64,000 bases of DNA from contig OZ234493.1 in the NCBI GenBank assembly GCA_965153455.1, positions 14,436,213 through 14,500,212 on the forward strand, read 5' to 3'. Shown in pieces: positions 11,877 through 22,826 of the stretch; within the stretch, counting starts at the first letter, position 1; each line of letters begins with the position of its first letter. A program made the translations under genes and the position numbers. A model generated the notes under the pieces. It worked only from the letters and a program-made list of their open reading frames with translations. It was not told the DNA's origin and did not search any database. Source of the stretch: Sphagnum compactum. Lineage: Eukaryota; Bryophyta; Sphagnopsida; Sphagnales.

Positions 11877-14640
11877 GTAAATTTTATTTCTTGTTCCTTG
11901 CATCTTTCAAGTCTTTTTTCCTTCCCAAGTTTGATGTTCGTATTCATCAAAGTTGACATAATCAACTTGTTGTTTTTTTGGTTGTCATAGGTCTTTCGAG
12001 CAATGTGTGGAGCAAGGGTGTTGCATTAGGGCTCCTCATACCCCAGGGTTGTATGTGATGAAAAAATTGCTAGGTTTCAAGTTTTAAAAATTTCTTCCTT
12101 GGTTTGCCACTTTGCATGAGTTTTCTTGGCATCTTGAATTTGGCAAAATTACGATATAATTTGGGAGTGTTTTGGAGCCAATATCTTTGGTTTTGGAGCA
12201 AGATGTTAAAGGGCACAAATAAGGCAGATTCTAGGTATGTATTATGGGGTTTAGGATACCCTTTTAGGGCTGAATTAGGGCAGATTTGAGGACTATTTTG
12301 GAGCAAAGAGGGTGTCCATTGCAAGTTATTTTTGAGGTGGTAGGTTTGAAGGGGTAGATTTGGGGGCTGGTTGGGAGCTCAGATGGGAGTGTTTTTTGTG
12401 GGCTGAATTCAAAAGTGCCAAAATGACCCATTTCCAAATTGGCATACAAGTGCACGAAAAGACATGAAACCAATTGGCATAAAAAATGATACGAATCCAT
12501 TGGTATTGTAGTTTAGATTAGTTTAGGTTAGTAAAAGTAAGTTAGATTGTTGGGTTTCATTTGGCCTTTTATAGGCTTTGTACTAATCTGACTTATTTTT
12601 GAAATTAAAAAAATCTTTTATTTGCATTCTTTCCAATGATGTTTTGAGAAGTGAAACCTAACCAGGAGGTTAACCAAAACCTACCCTAGAATTGATCATT
12701 GTCGTATTTTGAAATAGCTCTATATTATCATAGTACACAAACGATTTTAGCGTAAATTAAATTATTTCTTATTTGGTCGAATGTTTGAGTAATTATTTAT
12801 TACTTATGCCAAAATCTTAATAATTGTTATAAAAATAAAATTTAAAATATTTAATTGTCAGGTCTGAGCTTCAAACCTGCCACTCCTTGAATTTAAGAAT
12901 GTGACAATCTAGACACACGTAGACCAACCCACAAAGACAACAAAGGTATGTTTACTAATTTTTGTAAGCATTACCTGCTGAAAATTTCAGAGTTAAAAAC
13001 CAGTTGCCGAAGTTAAGATTTGAGATTTAATTAATTATTTGGCAATTTTACTACTGAATCCATTCAGGTACTAAGGTAAACCAAAGCTGGAATTGACCTT
13101 TACATTGAATAACCATAACCGAAACCAGTTCCCACTTAAATATAATTTAAAGAAAAATCTACCCCACACCAGAACTGACGCTATAAAATGTTTTGGAACT
13201 GCAACTAGTGGAGGTTCCTTCTAAAACCCAAGAACCGCCCAACACTGTAAATTACCAATCTACAAATGCCACAAGTTGGAACCTTCCAAAGTTTGCAAGT
13301 GGGTTGTTGCACTAATTAATAATGAATCGAGGTGTAACCTTGTCTGACTGACAGGTTTAAGGAAGAAATAATGTCACCATCCAAGAGGAAAAGTACACGC
13401 CAAAAAGGGTCCCAGACAACAATGAAAAGTCAGTAACATAAATACACTCATTCATTATTGTGCTGCATTCTACAAGGAGTAATTGAGAGAGAGAGAGAGA
13501 GAGCCTAACTTAGTTGGTAAGAGAAGTTGGTGTTTCCATTCTGTAAGTTTTGGCCCACCAAAGTGAAGAGTGAAGCAGCAACAACCCACCAAACTGGATG
13601 GATGATATGTGAACAGGACACTATTTTTCATCGTTTTTCTTCTCCCCAAAAGCTAACCAGGGTGGTTGGTTAGCTATCTACTAACCATCCACATGCATCT
13701 AACTATTTACTAGCCACCAAGTGTGCTACCTATTTTGAAAAACATACATAGTAATCAATTATATTATTATTATATTAGATATGTACTTATGTATGAGATT
13801 TACCCCATTCTGAAGGTAGTGTGAGGTTTACACTTTACTCGATAGGTTACCATAATTGAAACCCCGGTAAGTAAGTAAGTCGGTTGTAGTTCATCCACAA
13901 CAACGGAGTCATAATGGATTCCCTATGGATGGTGCATTGGTGGTGGGTGCTGGTTCACTCTGGCAGACTTGTAGTAGCTCACATGTTGCCACCACTCAAC
14001 AACCTCATTGAATTTTCAGAAACCCAACTATTCATTCAGTGCAAAAATATTAAAACTATTAATTAAAAGTTATTAAAACTTAGACTTTCTGGCACAAAAT
14101 CAAAAATCGCCAACTCACACTATAATTTCTCTCATGATCCAAAGTAATAAGAGTATCTCCACCCATACCCACTATTTGGACCTCTATCATTTTTTTGTGG
14201 CAAATTTTTGTCACTTGGGTACCCAAAAAAAAAAGTTGGGACTCATCAAGGGGATTTTTTCTTTGTAAAAAAAGGCCCAAAGTCACCATATTTCAAGGAG
14301 GGAGGGAGGGGGGGAGAGAGAGAGAAGGGGTGAAATCGCCAGATTTAGATTATAGGTTCTATCATGTCGCCAAAAGAAAATAGCAGATTCTAAAAAATAA
14401 TATCTCGGACCTGTCGCCAAATTTGGCTAAGTCCTCTTGTGGATGATGGCCAGTTCATCTCCCTCACAAAATTGAAAGAAAAAATGCCCTTGGAGGTTCA
14501 CCTTACAATGCAAGCTGTGTGTCAGGAGAGATGAGTGATGAGCTTGTAAAACTCATCAATTGCCAATAGGCTAGGCTTTAGTGTGCAAGAATGAATTCCA
14601 TGAGAGTTCTTCATGCTTGCATTTAAATTTTGGAAGACTA
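11877..14640. other. Intergenic DNA with simple repeats, no gene recognised
   Basis: Open frames at 12070-12500 have no recognisable motif. A (GA)n tract sits near 13484-13502. A G-rich run on the plus strand near 14298-14315, four or more GGG blocks separated by single A, is a candidate G-quadruplex. A weak SINE-like segment lies near 12855-12930 (minus). Confidence 0.45.
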
Positions 14641-14654
14641 ACTTTCAGGGACTA

Positions 14655-14754
14655 TTGATTTCACACACTACAAAAATAATAGAGAAATTGCAAATGGGTT
14701 TAGGTTGATTTCACACACTACAAAAATAATAGAGAAATTGCAAATGGGTTTAGG
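14655..14754 (+). repeat. 50-bp tandem duplication
   Basis: Units 14655-14704 and 14705-14754 are identical over 50 bp (start TTGATTTCACACACTACAAA, end GGGTTTAGG). The absence of differences indicates a recent duplication. Confidence 0.9.
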
Positions 14755-14766
14755 GTTTAGGGTTTT
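14746..14766 (+). repeat. Short interstitial telomere-like repeat
   Basis: Reads GGGTTTAGGGTTTAGGGTTT, nearly three units of the plant telomere heptamer TTTAGGG. It abuts the end of the 50-bp duplication. Tracts this short also occur in plant promoters (telo-box), but no gene start is evident here. Confidence 0.7.
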
Positions 14767-14879
14767 GGAAGTTGTCAATTGACAGTGGATATAGAAAAAT
14801 AAGGGCATGCACTCATAGGCCTTGCTGTTGTCCCTGGGCCCTTCACTTTGATCCACCTCCCCTCCCAAGAGGACTCCAA

Positions 14880-15478
14880 ATATGCATCAATTCACCTTAA
14901 TCCCTCCCCCCCTTAGGATCACTCTAAATAGATACAACAATTCACCTTATCCCCCTTAGTATGACTCCAAGCAGATGCAACAAGTTGAATGTGGCATTGG
15001 GCTCAATGTAGGTAGGCCTAGTCCAAAAAAAGACATGTGCCAAAAAAAAAGTTTTCTTCCACTTCATTTGAATTTTTGAAATCTTATCATAAAAGTTCTT
15101 TTCTATTACAATTATTCGAAATTCATTGCAATGAAGGACATGTGATGTACTTTTTATTTTCTTTGAGTGCAAGGAATAAGGGTTAGAATCTTCTAAAGGA
15201 GAGAATTTTTACTTTGACTCATGTTCCTCAACAATCAACTTGCTTGGATATCATTCCCAATTGGTCAATATTTGTGTAAAATACTTTGGAATTTTTTAAT
15301 AAAAAAATTGGGTTGCTTTAGGTTCCCTCTCAAAAGGCTATGTCCATTGTATCACATGCGAGTTAGAAATGTTCATGAAGAACTGGAAAATGGATGAAAA
15401 TGGAATAAAGTGGAGAGTGACAGAAGTTAGAAAAGTTGAAGTAGAGGAAGAAATTGAGGGGTAAAAAAGCTTGTGTTA
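14880..15478. other. Intergenic DNA, nothing recognised
   Basis: Mixed sequence with C-rich ACCTTA-TCCCCC stretches near 14893-14965 that occur twice in diverged form. No coding signal was recognised. Confidence 0.45.
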
Positions 15479-15808
15479 GAGCATCTCCCGCGGTGCTCAG
15501 TATGTGATCCTGCACAGTAAAAATGGATGAAGAAAGTCGAATATATGCCGGTTTGATCAGGAAATTGGTTTTGGCCACCAGGTTGCTGTGGCTGGTGAAA
15601 GGCTCCGCAGCCACAGCGCTGCTGGGTTTAGGAATTTAAAAAGAGTGTAATAACTATGATCTAACTGCTGCTCAGCGTTTCTGATTGGCCATCATAATGA
15701 TTGGTCTAGGTGGTTTGTTATATAGTAGTCCCCCACCTATTTGCTGTCCCAATTTCAGTTTTATTGGTGGGGTTGCAAAAGAGTACTTTAATAAACTTGG
15801 ATGTGAAA
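15479..15808 (+). mobile_element. Tourist-like MITE, copy A (TIR GAGCATC...)
   Basis: Starts GAGCATCTCCCGCGGTGCTC directly after TTA and is homologous, in opposite orientation, to the element at 47665-48009. Shared blocks include AGAGTGTAATAA, TTTCTGATTGG, ATAATGATTGGTCTAGGTGG and GTGGGGTTGCAAAA. Copy A lacks the expected right terminus. At about 15809 it runs into an inverted partial copy of the same family. A TTA target site points to the PIF/Harbinger (Tourist) type. Confidence 0.7.
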
Positions 15809-15916
15809 AGTATGTGACAGCATCTCAGGGGTGCTCAGTATGCGACCCTGCAAAAAGATTTTTCACATCCGAGTTTAGTTATTTACTTTTTTGCAATCCC
15901 ACCCGTGAAAAAAGAC
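15809..15916 (-). mobile_element. Inverted partial copy of the same MITE
   Basis: Carries GGGGTGCTCAGTATGCGACC followed by TTTTTCACATCC and TTTTTTGCAATCCCACCC, which match the left end of the 47665-48009 element read on the plus strand. Together with copy A it forms an inverted repeat: the arm near 15765-15808 (GGTGGGGTTGCAAAA...GGATGTGAAAA) pairs with the arm near 15861-15905. Confidence 0.6.
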
Positions 15917-15922
15917 CGTGTT

Positions 15923-16010
15923 AGTTTTATCTTCCTTCACTAATCCAGATGATGTAAAATCCAAAGAAGTTGAACCCAAGACATATGGATTAGTGAAGGA
16001 AGATAAAACT
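15923..16010. repeat. Perfect 25-bp inverted repeat (hairpin, 38-nt loop)
   Basis: Arm 15923-15947 (AGTTTTATCTTCCTTCACTA and five further bases) is the exact reverse complement of 15986-16010. The 38-nt loop is 15948-15985. It lies just after the MITE complex. The arms are identical, so the structure is young or maintained. The transcript would fold into a strong stem on either strand. Confidence 0.9.
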
Positions 16011-16160
16011 GAAATGGAGGCCAAGAAAGATGCAAACTCCAAGAAGCACACGCCAGTCTTGTCTATGGGTAGCAAACTATGGAGGTGGGCTGTTGTTGTT
16101 TTTTTTAAAAAGGCATCCCTAAAATCCTTGCACTCACTTATGCACAACACCAAAGCTTAA

Positions 16161-17435
16161 ACAATTCCTACTACCTACCATATTCCAACCCACCAACATG
16201 CCCCAGCCATACTACACATTTTCCACCCAATATAGTATATACCAAAATCAATTTCTGAGGTACAACAACCAACTACAACATTTTAATGGGAGGACTAGGG
16301 TTGCACGCATTGCCCCATCCACCACACTACAAGCAAATATAAAGGCCATCCATTGGCCATGAAATATGAAGTCCCCATTGAGCCATAACCCAACAACTTC
16401 TAGTGCCTAGCATGGATTTGAATATAATGGATAATGTAATTATAAGCTTTCAACACAAGATGGTTATCAAAATCCAAGCCCTTCTATGGTTGCTAGCATA
16501 CGTCAAATCAATAATACAAAAGCACCACATGAACCTCACAATAAAACAACAACCCACCAACCATTGGTCAATCAAAAGTGCTTGATTGTGCATAGCTGAA
16601 GACAACCACATAGAGAATACATAGAAACCCCAAATGGATAATGCAAAAGTTTGCAATGAGCCCTGGAATCTCCATTGGATTTTATGATTGTAAACCTTGG
16701 GTTGAACTGATTACCTGATTTGGCACATTAGTGCTGAATAATTTATTCATTTTTCAATATTTTTGACATGCATATATGACACAAATGAATGCACAGGAAC
16801 ATTTTTTCATTCATTTATGTTTACATCAATTGGTTGTTACGTTTCTTGGTTATGTTTGCATGCTTTATTTCTTGGCTATACATTGATTTTTGTTTGTCTC
16901 CACAAAATGGTTAGGTCAAATCACATCATCAATGTAACCACAACCAACAATTGCAATAGCATGGCTCTCTCTCAGCTCTCGATCAATGGCAAAACTTCAG
17001 ATTTTTAATTTATTTATTCATTTATAACATATAGACAAATAATGAAATGGCAATCATTGCAATTCATAAACAATGGGTCTCCTAGAACATCATTCAAATC
17101 CATGTAGAGCATGCAAAAAAGTGAAAGAGATCATATGTGAAGAGGGTGAATTCTACTATGGATACTTTGCATTCTAGTGACAAAAACAATGACATGGACA
17201 AGAATTGTTGCCTAAATGAATGAGCTTGGGGACAAAATGAATGTCCTTTTAGTACAATTTGACAAACAACCATTCAATTATTCCTTGTAGCATTGGTGCC
17301 AACTAGTTCTATTGTTGATCTTGTTCAATGTTGAAACAATTTTTGCAAATTTTCTCTACAGGCTTTTGATAAACATTTTGACACAACATATCATATGAGT
17401 ATTGATTTATAGTAATCGTCAACTAGGAATTTGAG
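16161..17435. other. Intergenic DNA, no gene recognised
   Basis: Frames at 16403-16585, 16450-16656 and 16763-17008 show no domain motif. The preceding frame 15918-16160 begins in the hairpin region and has a plausible protein-like tail (EAKKDANSKKHTPVLSMGSK), but nothing I recognise. Confidence 0.4.
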
Positions 17436-17458
17436 ATCCTAGGTGACTAGACCTTGAA
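17436..17458 (+). repeat. 23-bp direct repeat, copy 1
   Basis: Sequence ATCCTAGGTGACTAGACCTT plus GAA is identical at 18440-18462. The two copies bracket the MITE at 17580-18353. Confidence 0.85.
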
Positions 17459-17579
17459 ATCACCTATTGCAAATCATTGATTGCCATATTGTGTTACAAC
17501 ACCAAGAAGTTTTCATTTGACATCTTTCATCTCCATCATCTCCAAGTTCTTAATATGCATAACATTGATATAAATGTGT

Positions 17580-18353
17580 AGGGTGAAAGCACACTACAGT
17601 GACCCCTTTTGGGGTGTTACATTGTATTATTTTTTAAGGATGTGCATGTTTGAATGTATCCCACTTCAATCTTTCGAAAGATTTTCACAATATTTTTTCA
17701 TATTATGTTATAATATAATTTAAACAAAAGATTAGAAAAAAATTTATTTCATTTCATTTTATAAAGTGGGAGATTGGAATATATTTGTGAAAATGAATGT
17801 AATGTACCAATGTACTCAAAAACACAAATATACTCCAATTTAAATGAACTTTAATCTTTATGAAAGTTGAAGGTATATTGTACCATGTGATTAACTTATA
17901 AATTTTCATCTCAAAAAATGAGTTTTTTGAGCAAAGATGCGATAAATGTGTGGTAAATTGAAATTTTAACAATAAATCACATCCACATAGAAGATGACAA
18001 GCATAGTTAGATGGGCCATTTTTAAAGTTTCATTAAAACTGATTATTTTAATGACTAATGAAGCCCTAAAGTTAGTGCAATCAAAACGAGATTGTGGCTT
18101 TATACCACCAATGTATATTATACATATACTCATGGATCCTTTAATATAGATAATGAAATTTATTTCTATTTCTAAAATAATATTACATAACATTAGTTTT
18201 GTAGAAATAATTATTGTATGGCCCAAAAATCAACATTGATACCCAAAATTAAATGTACCATGTTTTTGGAACAATTATACTATATGTACTATAATACTAG
18301 ACCCAAAAATGCCCCAAAGGCCCAAAGGGGGTCACTATAGTGTGCTTTCACCT
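17580..18353. mobile_element. MITE with TIR AGGGTGAAAGCACACTA (copy 1)
   Basis: The left end reads AGGGTGAAAGCACACTACAG followed by TGACCCC. The right end is the inverted form (GGGGGTCACTATAGTGTGCT then TTCACCT). The roughly 26-bp TIRs differ at few positions. Interior is AT-rich with no transposase. Flanks are TGT on the left and TGC on the right, so the target duplication is not clean. A second member lies at 37563-38365. Frames 17754-17972 and 17966-18226 inside it are chance. Confidence 0.75.
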
Positions 18354-18439
18354 TGCACACATACACACACACACACAATTAATCAACATGCAAGGAAAAA
18401 AATTTAAAAAAAAAATTCAACCTTGTAACTTACCTTGAA

Positions 18440-18462
18440 ATCCTAGGTGACTAGACCTTGAA
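18440..18462 (+). repeat. 23-bp direct repeat, copy 2
   Basis: Exact copy of 17436-17458, about 1 kb downstream. Without the intervening MITE they would be about 230 bp apart. Confidence 0.85.
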
Positions 18463-19600
18463 TCATTAGCACCTTTAATATTTTGTTGTTGCAGTTCTAA
18501 AACTAGAATCAAACATTCTACTGAAAAAATAAATACCACCCCAAGTCCAACTTCTACAACTTGTTAAGATCTAATTATTATTCCACAAAATCATCCCTTC
18601 ACAAGTTACATGTTAACAATTTAAAAAAAAATCATGTTATCGACATCCTTCCCACACGTAAACCAACATAGAACTCAAAAAAACAACACATTCTAAAAAC
18701 AAAACTTGTAATTGAACTCATGAATTAACTCATAATTCATGACTAGTTGTTGAAAAATGATGGCAATAGTCCCACAATAAGGTTTAGATTTCCCAAAATT
18801 TTGGTAACAAACATTTACAATTTTTAAAATTTTGACATTTGGGTGAAAACACGGTTAAAGGAACCAAGGGCGTCCAAGGTAAAAGTCCTTTTTAAAAGAC
18901 TACACATGACGTGTGTTGTTTTTGTATTGGTTAAAAAACTTAAAAGCTGTTTTTTAAGTACCCCTTTTAACACTACATTTTAGATATAAATACATTTTGA
19001 CTACAAATTGATTTTATATCATATATATTATGCATTCATCTCCTCTATCACATAAACATGAACAACTTTTGTTAAAAGCACATTTTCAAAATTCATGATT
19101 TTCAAAGTCAAAAACACTTTTGAACCAAATATGCTTCAAATTGGTTATAAAAAAAGGTTCATTAATTCAAGTCCATTTGTCCTTCTAATCATCAACGTTA
19201 AAATCCTTTCCAATTTTTAGAAAGAATGGTGCACATTTGATAGAAAAAAAGGATGCTTGAAAAAGACAAGGATTGTCCACTCTTAAAGTTTGAGTGCTTT
19301 GAACATGCAAAAACATTTTTGGTTTGTGTCAAGCTTTGAGCATGTAAACTTTGCAATTAAGAAAAAATATATTAAAAAAATTTATGACAATCCAAATTAT
19401 TATGCTTCACTTATGATTTTTCAAACATATAAAAGTGTAGTTTTAAGAAGTGTCCACTCAATTGGATGGCTCCTTTGACTATGCTTTTACCCATTTGGGG
19501 CAAATAATTTCTAAAAAAATTCAGAATTAAAAAAAAAATGTCAAATCCATTTGAATACTACAATACGCAATGTATCTACATGTTAAGTTGAGTAGGCCAA
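18463..19600. other. AT-rich intergenic DNA
   Basis: No motif recognised. The minus strand from about 19600 downward may include decayed 3' sequence of the LINE at 19860-20060, but I could not follow it. Confidence 0.4.
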
Positions 19601-20935
19601 ATAAGTATCAACAATATTTTATAGGTATTTAAAGGTCCAATCACACATAGAAGTATGTTATTTTTTCAATTGACTTCAACATCCAATTTTGGCACACCCC
19701 ATCTAAAATGGAAGCCTAAATGAAAAATTGATCCTCCATTTTTTTAACTATACAAGTTCAAGTTTTTTTTCCCCTATTCCCATTCTTGCACTTTGCCTAC
19801 AACCACCCAAATTATGATTAATTTCTGCAAGTTAACTTTTTTCCCCAAAAGCCTGTTAGAAGACACAAAACATTAACATTGCCTTGTCAAGATTGTGTTT
19901 GTCTTCTCCTAGGAACAATGAAATGTCATCACCAAATATTTGGTTGGTGATTAACAAGGCATTAGGAAAGACTTTTTGAAAAGGATCTTGTAGCATTTGT
20001 TTAATCACATCCACTATTGTTAGCAAAAAGATGTAAGGTGCCAGGGGGTAACCCTATTACATTGACATTTGAACTTTGAACTTAGTCCATTGTAAGTTGT
20101 TTATCAAAACTCAAGCGATAATCAATTTGTAAAGGATCAACTTGAGAAGTAGGCTTTTGAGATGTTATGATCTTTTCACTGTATCTTTTTTATGATACAA
20201 TTTGACAAAATATCTTTCACATAACTTAAAGTTCTTTAGATGGTCATCTTATTGAAGTTGTTTTTTTTTCTTATATGTGCAAAGAGAGAATAATTCTTTA
20301 GTGCATTTGTTTACAACCCAAGTTCACCTAGTCATTGATACTAGGGCATGGGCTTTGAGTTTCTTTTGTTGAATTTCTTGCACATTAAGTTGTGTTGTAT
20401 TCAACTTGTTTCAAACCATCTAATTATTCCAATTGAGTTATAGTTTTGCTTTAGCTTCTTCTATTCATTAAATTTGAGATTTGAAAACCTTTTCCCAACC
20501 TTTCCTTTGTTTAGCTACCATTCTAGAATCTTCAATTTTCATAATTGTTATTACCTTAGTAATTTTCTAATTGAGGAGAGTTTGTTTGACTTTTCCATAG
20601 TTTTCCACCAATATGTCACTATACTTTGTTTACCAACTACTATCTTCCATCAATGGATGAACTTAGTTTTAATGTTTAGATTAACTTTACTTAGTTGACA
20701 TTGGATTCTTGAATCCTTGTCAAGGTATCATATCTTGTAAAATTTGGTTTCTATTTTGTAGCTACCCCATGTTCATTTACACCCTCCTATTTTCAACCTT
20801 TTAATCCCCCTTTTCCCATTGAAGCATTGAACATGCTTTGGCCTCTTCTGATTCCCCATACATTTGACTATGGCTATGTCAATATATGTAACTTGCAATG
20901 GTGGTTGGAATGCAATGAGGTTTGGCCTTCTCAGT
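19601..20935 (-). mobile_element. Decayed LINE (non-LTR retrotransposon)
   Basis: The reverse-transcriptase core is clear on the minus strand at about 19866-20050. It has GYPLAPYIFLLTIVDVI (pattern QGCPLAPYLF), then NQIFGDDISLFLGEDKHNLD, where FGDD replaces the usual F/YADD, then KAMLMFCVF. The codon before GYPL is TAG where the family has Gln. Downstream of the core (19600-19860) and upstream (20060-20935) the resemblance fades and stops are frequent, so the limits are approximate. The second-position Gly in FGDD and the stops indicate an inactive copy. Confidence 0.55.
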
Positions 20936-22116
20936 AGAAGTAGCTAGCACAAACATGATATTGCCACATACATAAAAACTCGTAATGGGTGTGAAGGTTG
21001 AGAACTTATAACAAAAGAAAGTGGAAACATAATAATCTCTATTGCACATGAGAACATGAACAAGGACATGATGTATGTAAAGTTGTGGGTAAATGAGATC
21101 ACATACATAAGATCAAAAAACTTGAAACATGAAAAAAGGTGATTAAGAGTATGTTGTTTAAACAATTGTTGTTTATATTGAAGATACCAAATTATACTAC
21201 ATCTATTTATATTTGTACTAGCTAGGTACTAGGTCATAGAAGCTTTTGTAAAAGTTTTCATGAAACCTACTACCAAAGCCATGGAACCTTTTAAAGCAAA
21301 TTTGTTAATATTAGATGTTGATGAAGAGGATGGTGATGGATAAATTCATCCATCATGGATGAAAAAAGGATGACAAACAAATGTCATCCAAGAATGATGA
21401 ACTAAAGTACAAAATTATGTTATGAAATATTTTATCTTTAATAAATAAGTATTAAACTTTATTGATGTTTTGAAAATCTTTGTTGAGTTTAATAGGATGT
21501 CAATTTTGACAATAGCAAACATGCAATATGCTAGTCATAGAAAAAACAAGTGCGTGGAGTAACTTTTTGCTTCATTGTACTTCTTTTTCCCCTTTTTCTT
21601 GCATTTCTTTTTCATTTCACGAGGATTACAAACATTCCATTAGCCTTCATGATACCAAGAGCATGAAATTCCAGCATTCCTTTCTTTCATTTCACCAAAG
21701 TTTGGAGAGGGTGCATGCTTCTTATATACGTGTTTAGGCATTTTGAAATCAAGTTACACCTAAAGCTCTTTACTTGTTATGTTCAAAGAATGGAAGTTAA
21801 TCTTGGTCTTCTTGCATTCATGCAGGTTGGTCATGTTGGTGCATGCCATCTTGCAAGCTATTCATTCTTTTAGAAAACAATGCGATGCATATTAGATAGA
21901 ACATGCAATTGTCAATGAGTGCTTATCACTTCAAGCCTTGTGCAAAAGCCTCTATGGAAACATTCTACTCTTATGTACCTTGAGGATTTGAGAATTGTTA
22001 GTGCTCAAAAGAAAAGATATCAAGGAAATAAGTTTTCTAATCAACAAGACACCCAATCACACACATTTCTGCAACAAGGGTCTTCCCCTTTTGTTTGAGA
22101 GTATATATGGTATGTA
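20936..22116. other. Intergenic DNA, no gene recognised
   Basis: Open frames 20944-21165 (-) and 21528-21737 (+) carry no recognisable motif. Nothing else stands out. Confidence 0.45.
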
Positions 22117-22380
22117 ACTACTTTCAAACATATCATGTGGAAAATTTGTTAAGGATCATGAACTATTCACTTTTCCTTGCTTTCACTCACATGGTTGTTT
22201 TCAAATGTTGCATTTGGAAAAAACTGTCAAGATCATGAGCTATGTACTTCACCATGCATATGGTTGTTTTCAAACATAGCATTTGGAAAAACTGTCAAGG
22301 ATCATGAGCTGTCTACTTTACCACGCTTTCACCCATATAGTTGTTTTATGTAGCTGTGTGTAAGCTCTCTCATTCTTTAC
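22117..22380 (+). repeat. Minisatellite of 69-77-bp units downstream of the kinase gene
   Basis: A unit beginning ATGGTTGTTTTCAAA and containing GCATTTGGAAAAACTGTCAA and GGATCATGAGCT recurs at about 22117 (diverged), 22191, 22260 and 22337 (partial). Spacing is 74, 69 and 77 bp. It ends about 450 bp beyond the stop codon of the kinase gene and so lies near or beyond its 3' end. Confidence 0.7.
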
Positions 22381-22826
22381 ATTGCTGGTTTCAACACCAA
22401 CTTACCAGTTTTCAGTGGAATTTCTCTCAAATCTAGCCTGCTCTGATACTCTGTACTTGTGTCAAAGTAATCCTACTTGAATTACTTTGCCTCCACCTAA
22501 CCCTAATCTCTGGGTGTTCAATGCACCAGGATCTAATCACAAGGTTTCAAGGACAACAAGTGAAATCTGATTGTTTCTTTGATCTAAAATAGCTATCACA
22601 AGGATGCAGGTGACCAGAGCTTGAAGGTTAAAAGGTACCCAAGACAAAATCTTCCCACAAGGGTTTCAGAATTATTTGCTCAGGCAAGTTCTAGCAATGG
22701 AATTCAGGGCAACAAAGAGAGGTTCAGGTGACTTTACATGGGTGTCAACAACATTGAGCACCAAGTTACTGTGTCTCACAGCAAGTCAAGGCATCACCAG
22801 CTAATTGAGTAAATTTGAATTGGTTT

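Noticed and set aside
13500-13575. tRNA-like stretch (CTTAGTTGGTAAGAG)
   Set aside because: It has an A-box-like start, but no B-box, no T-arm and no acceptor stem.
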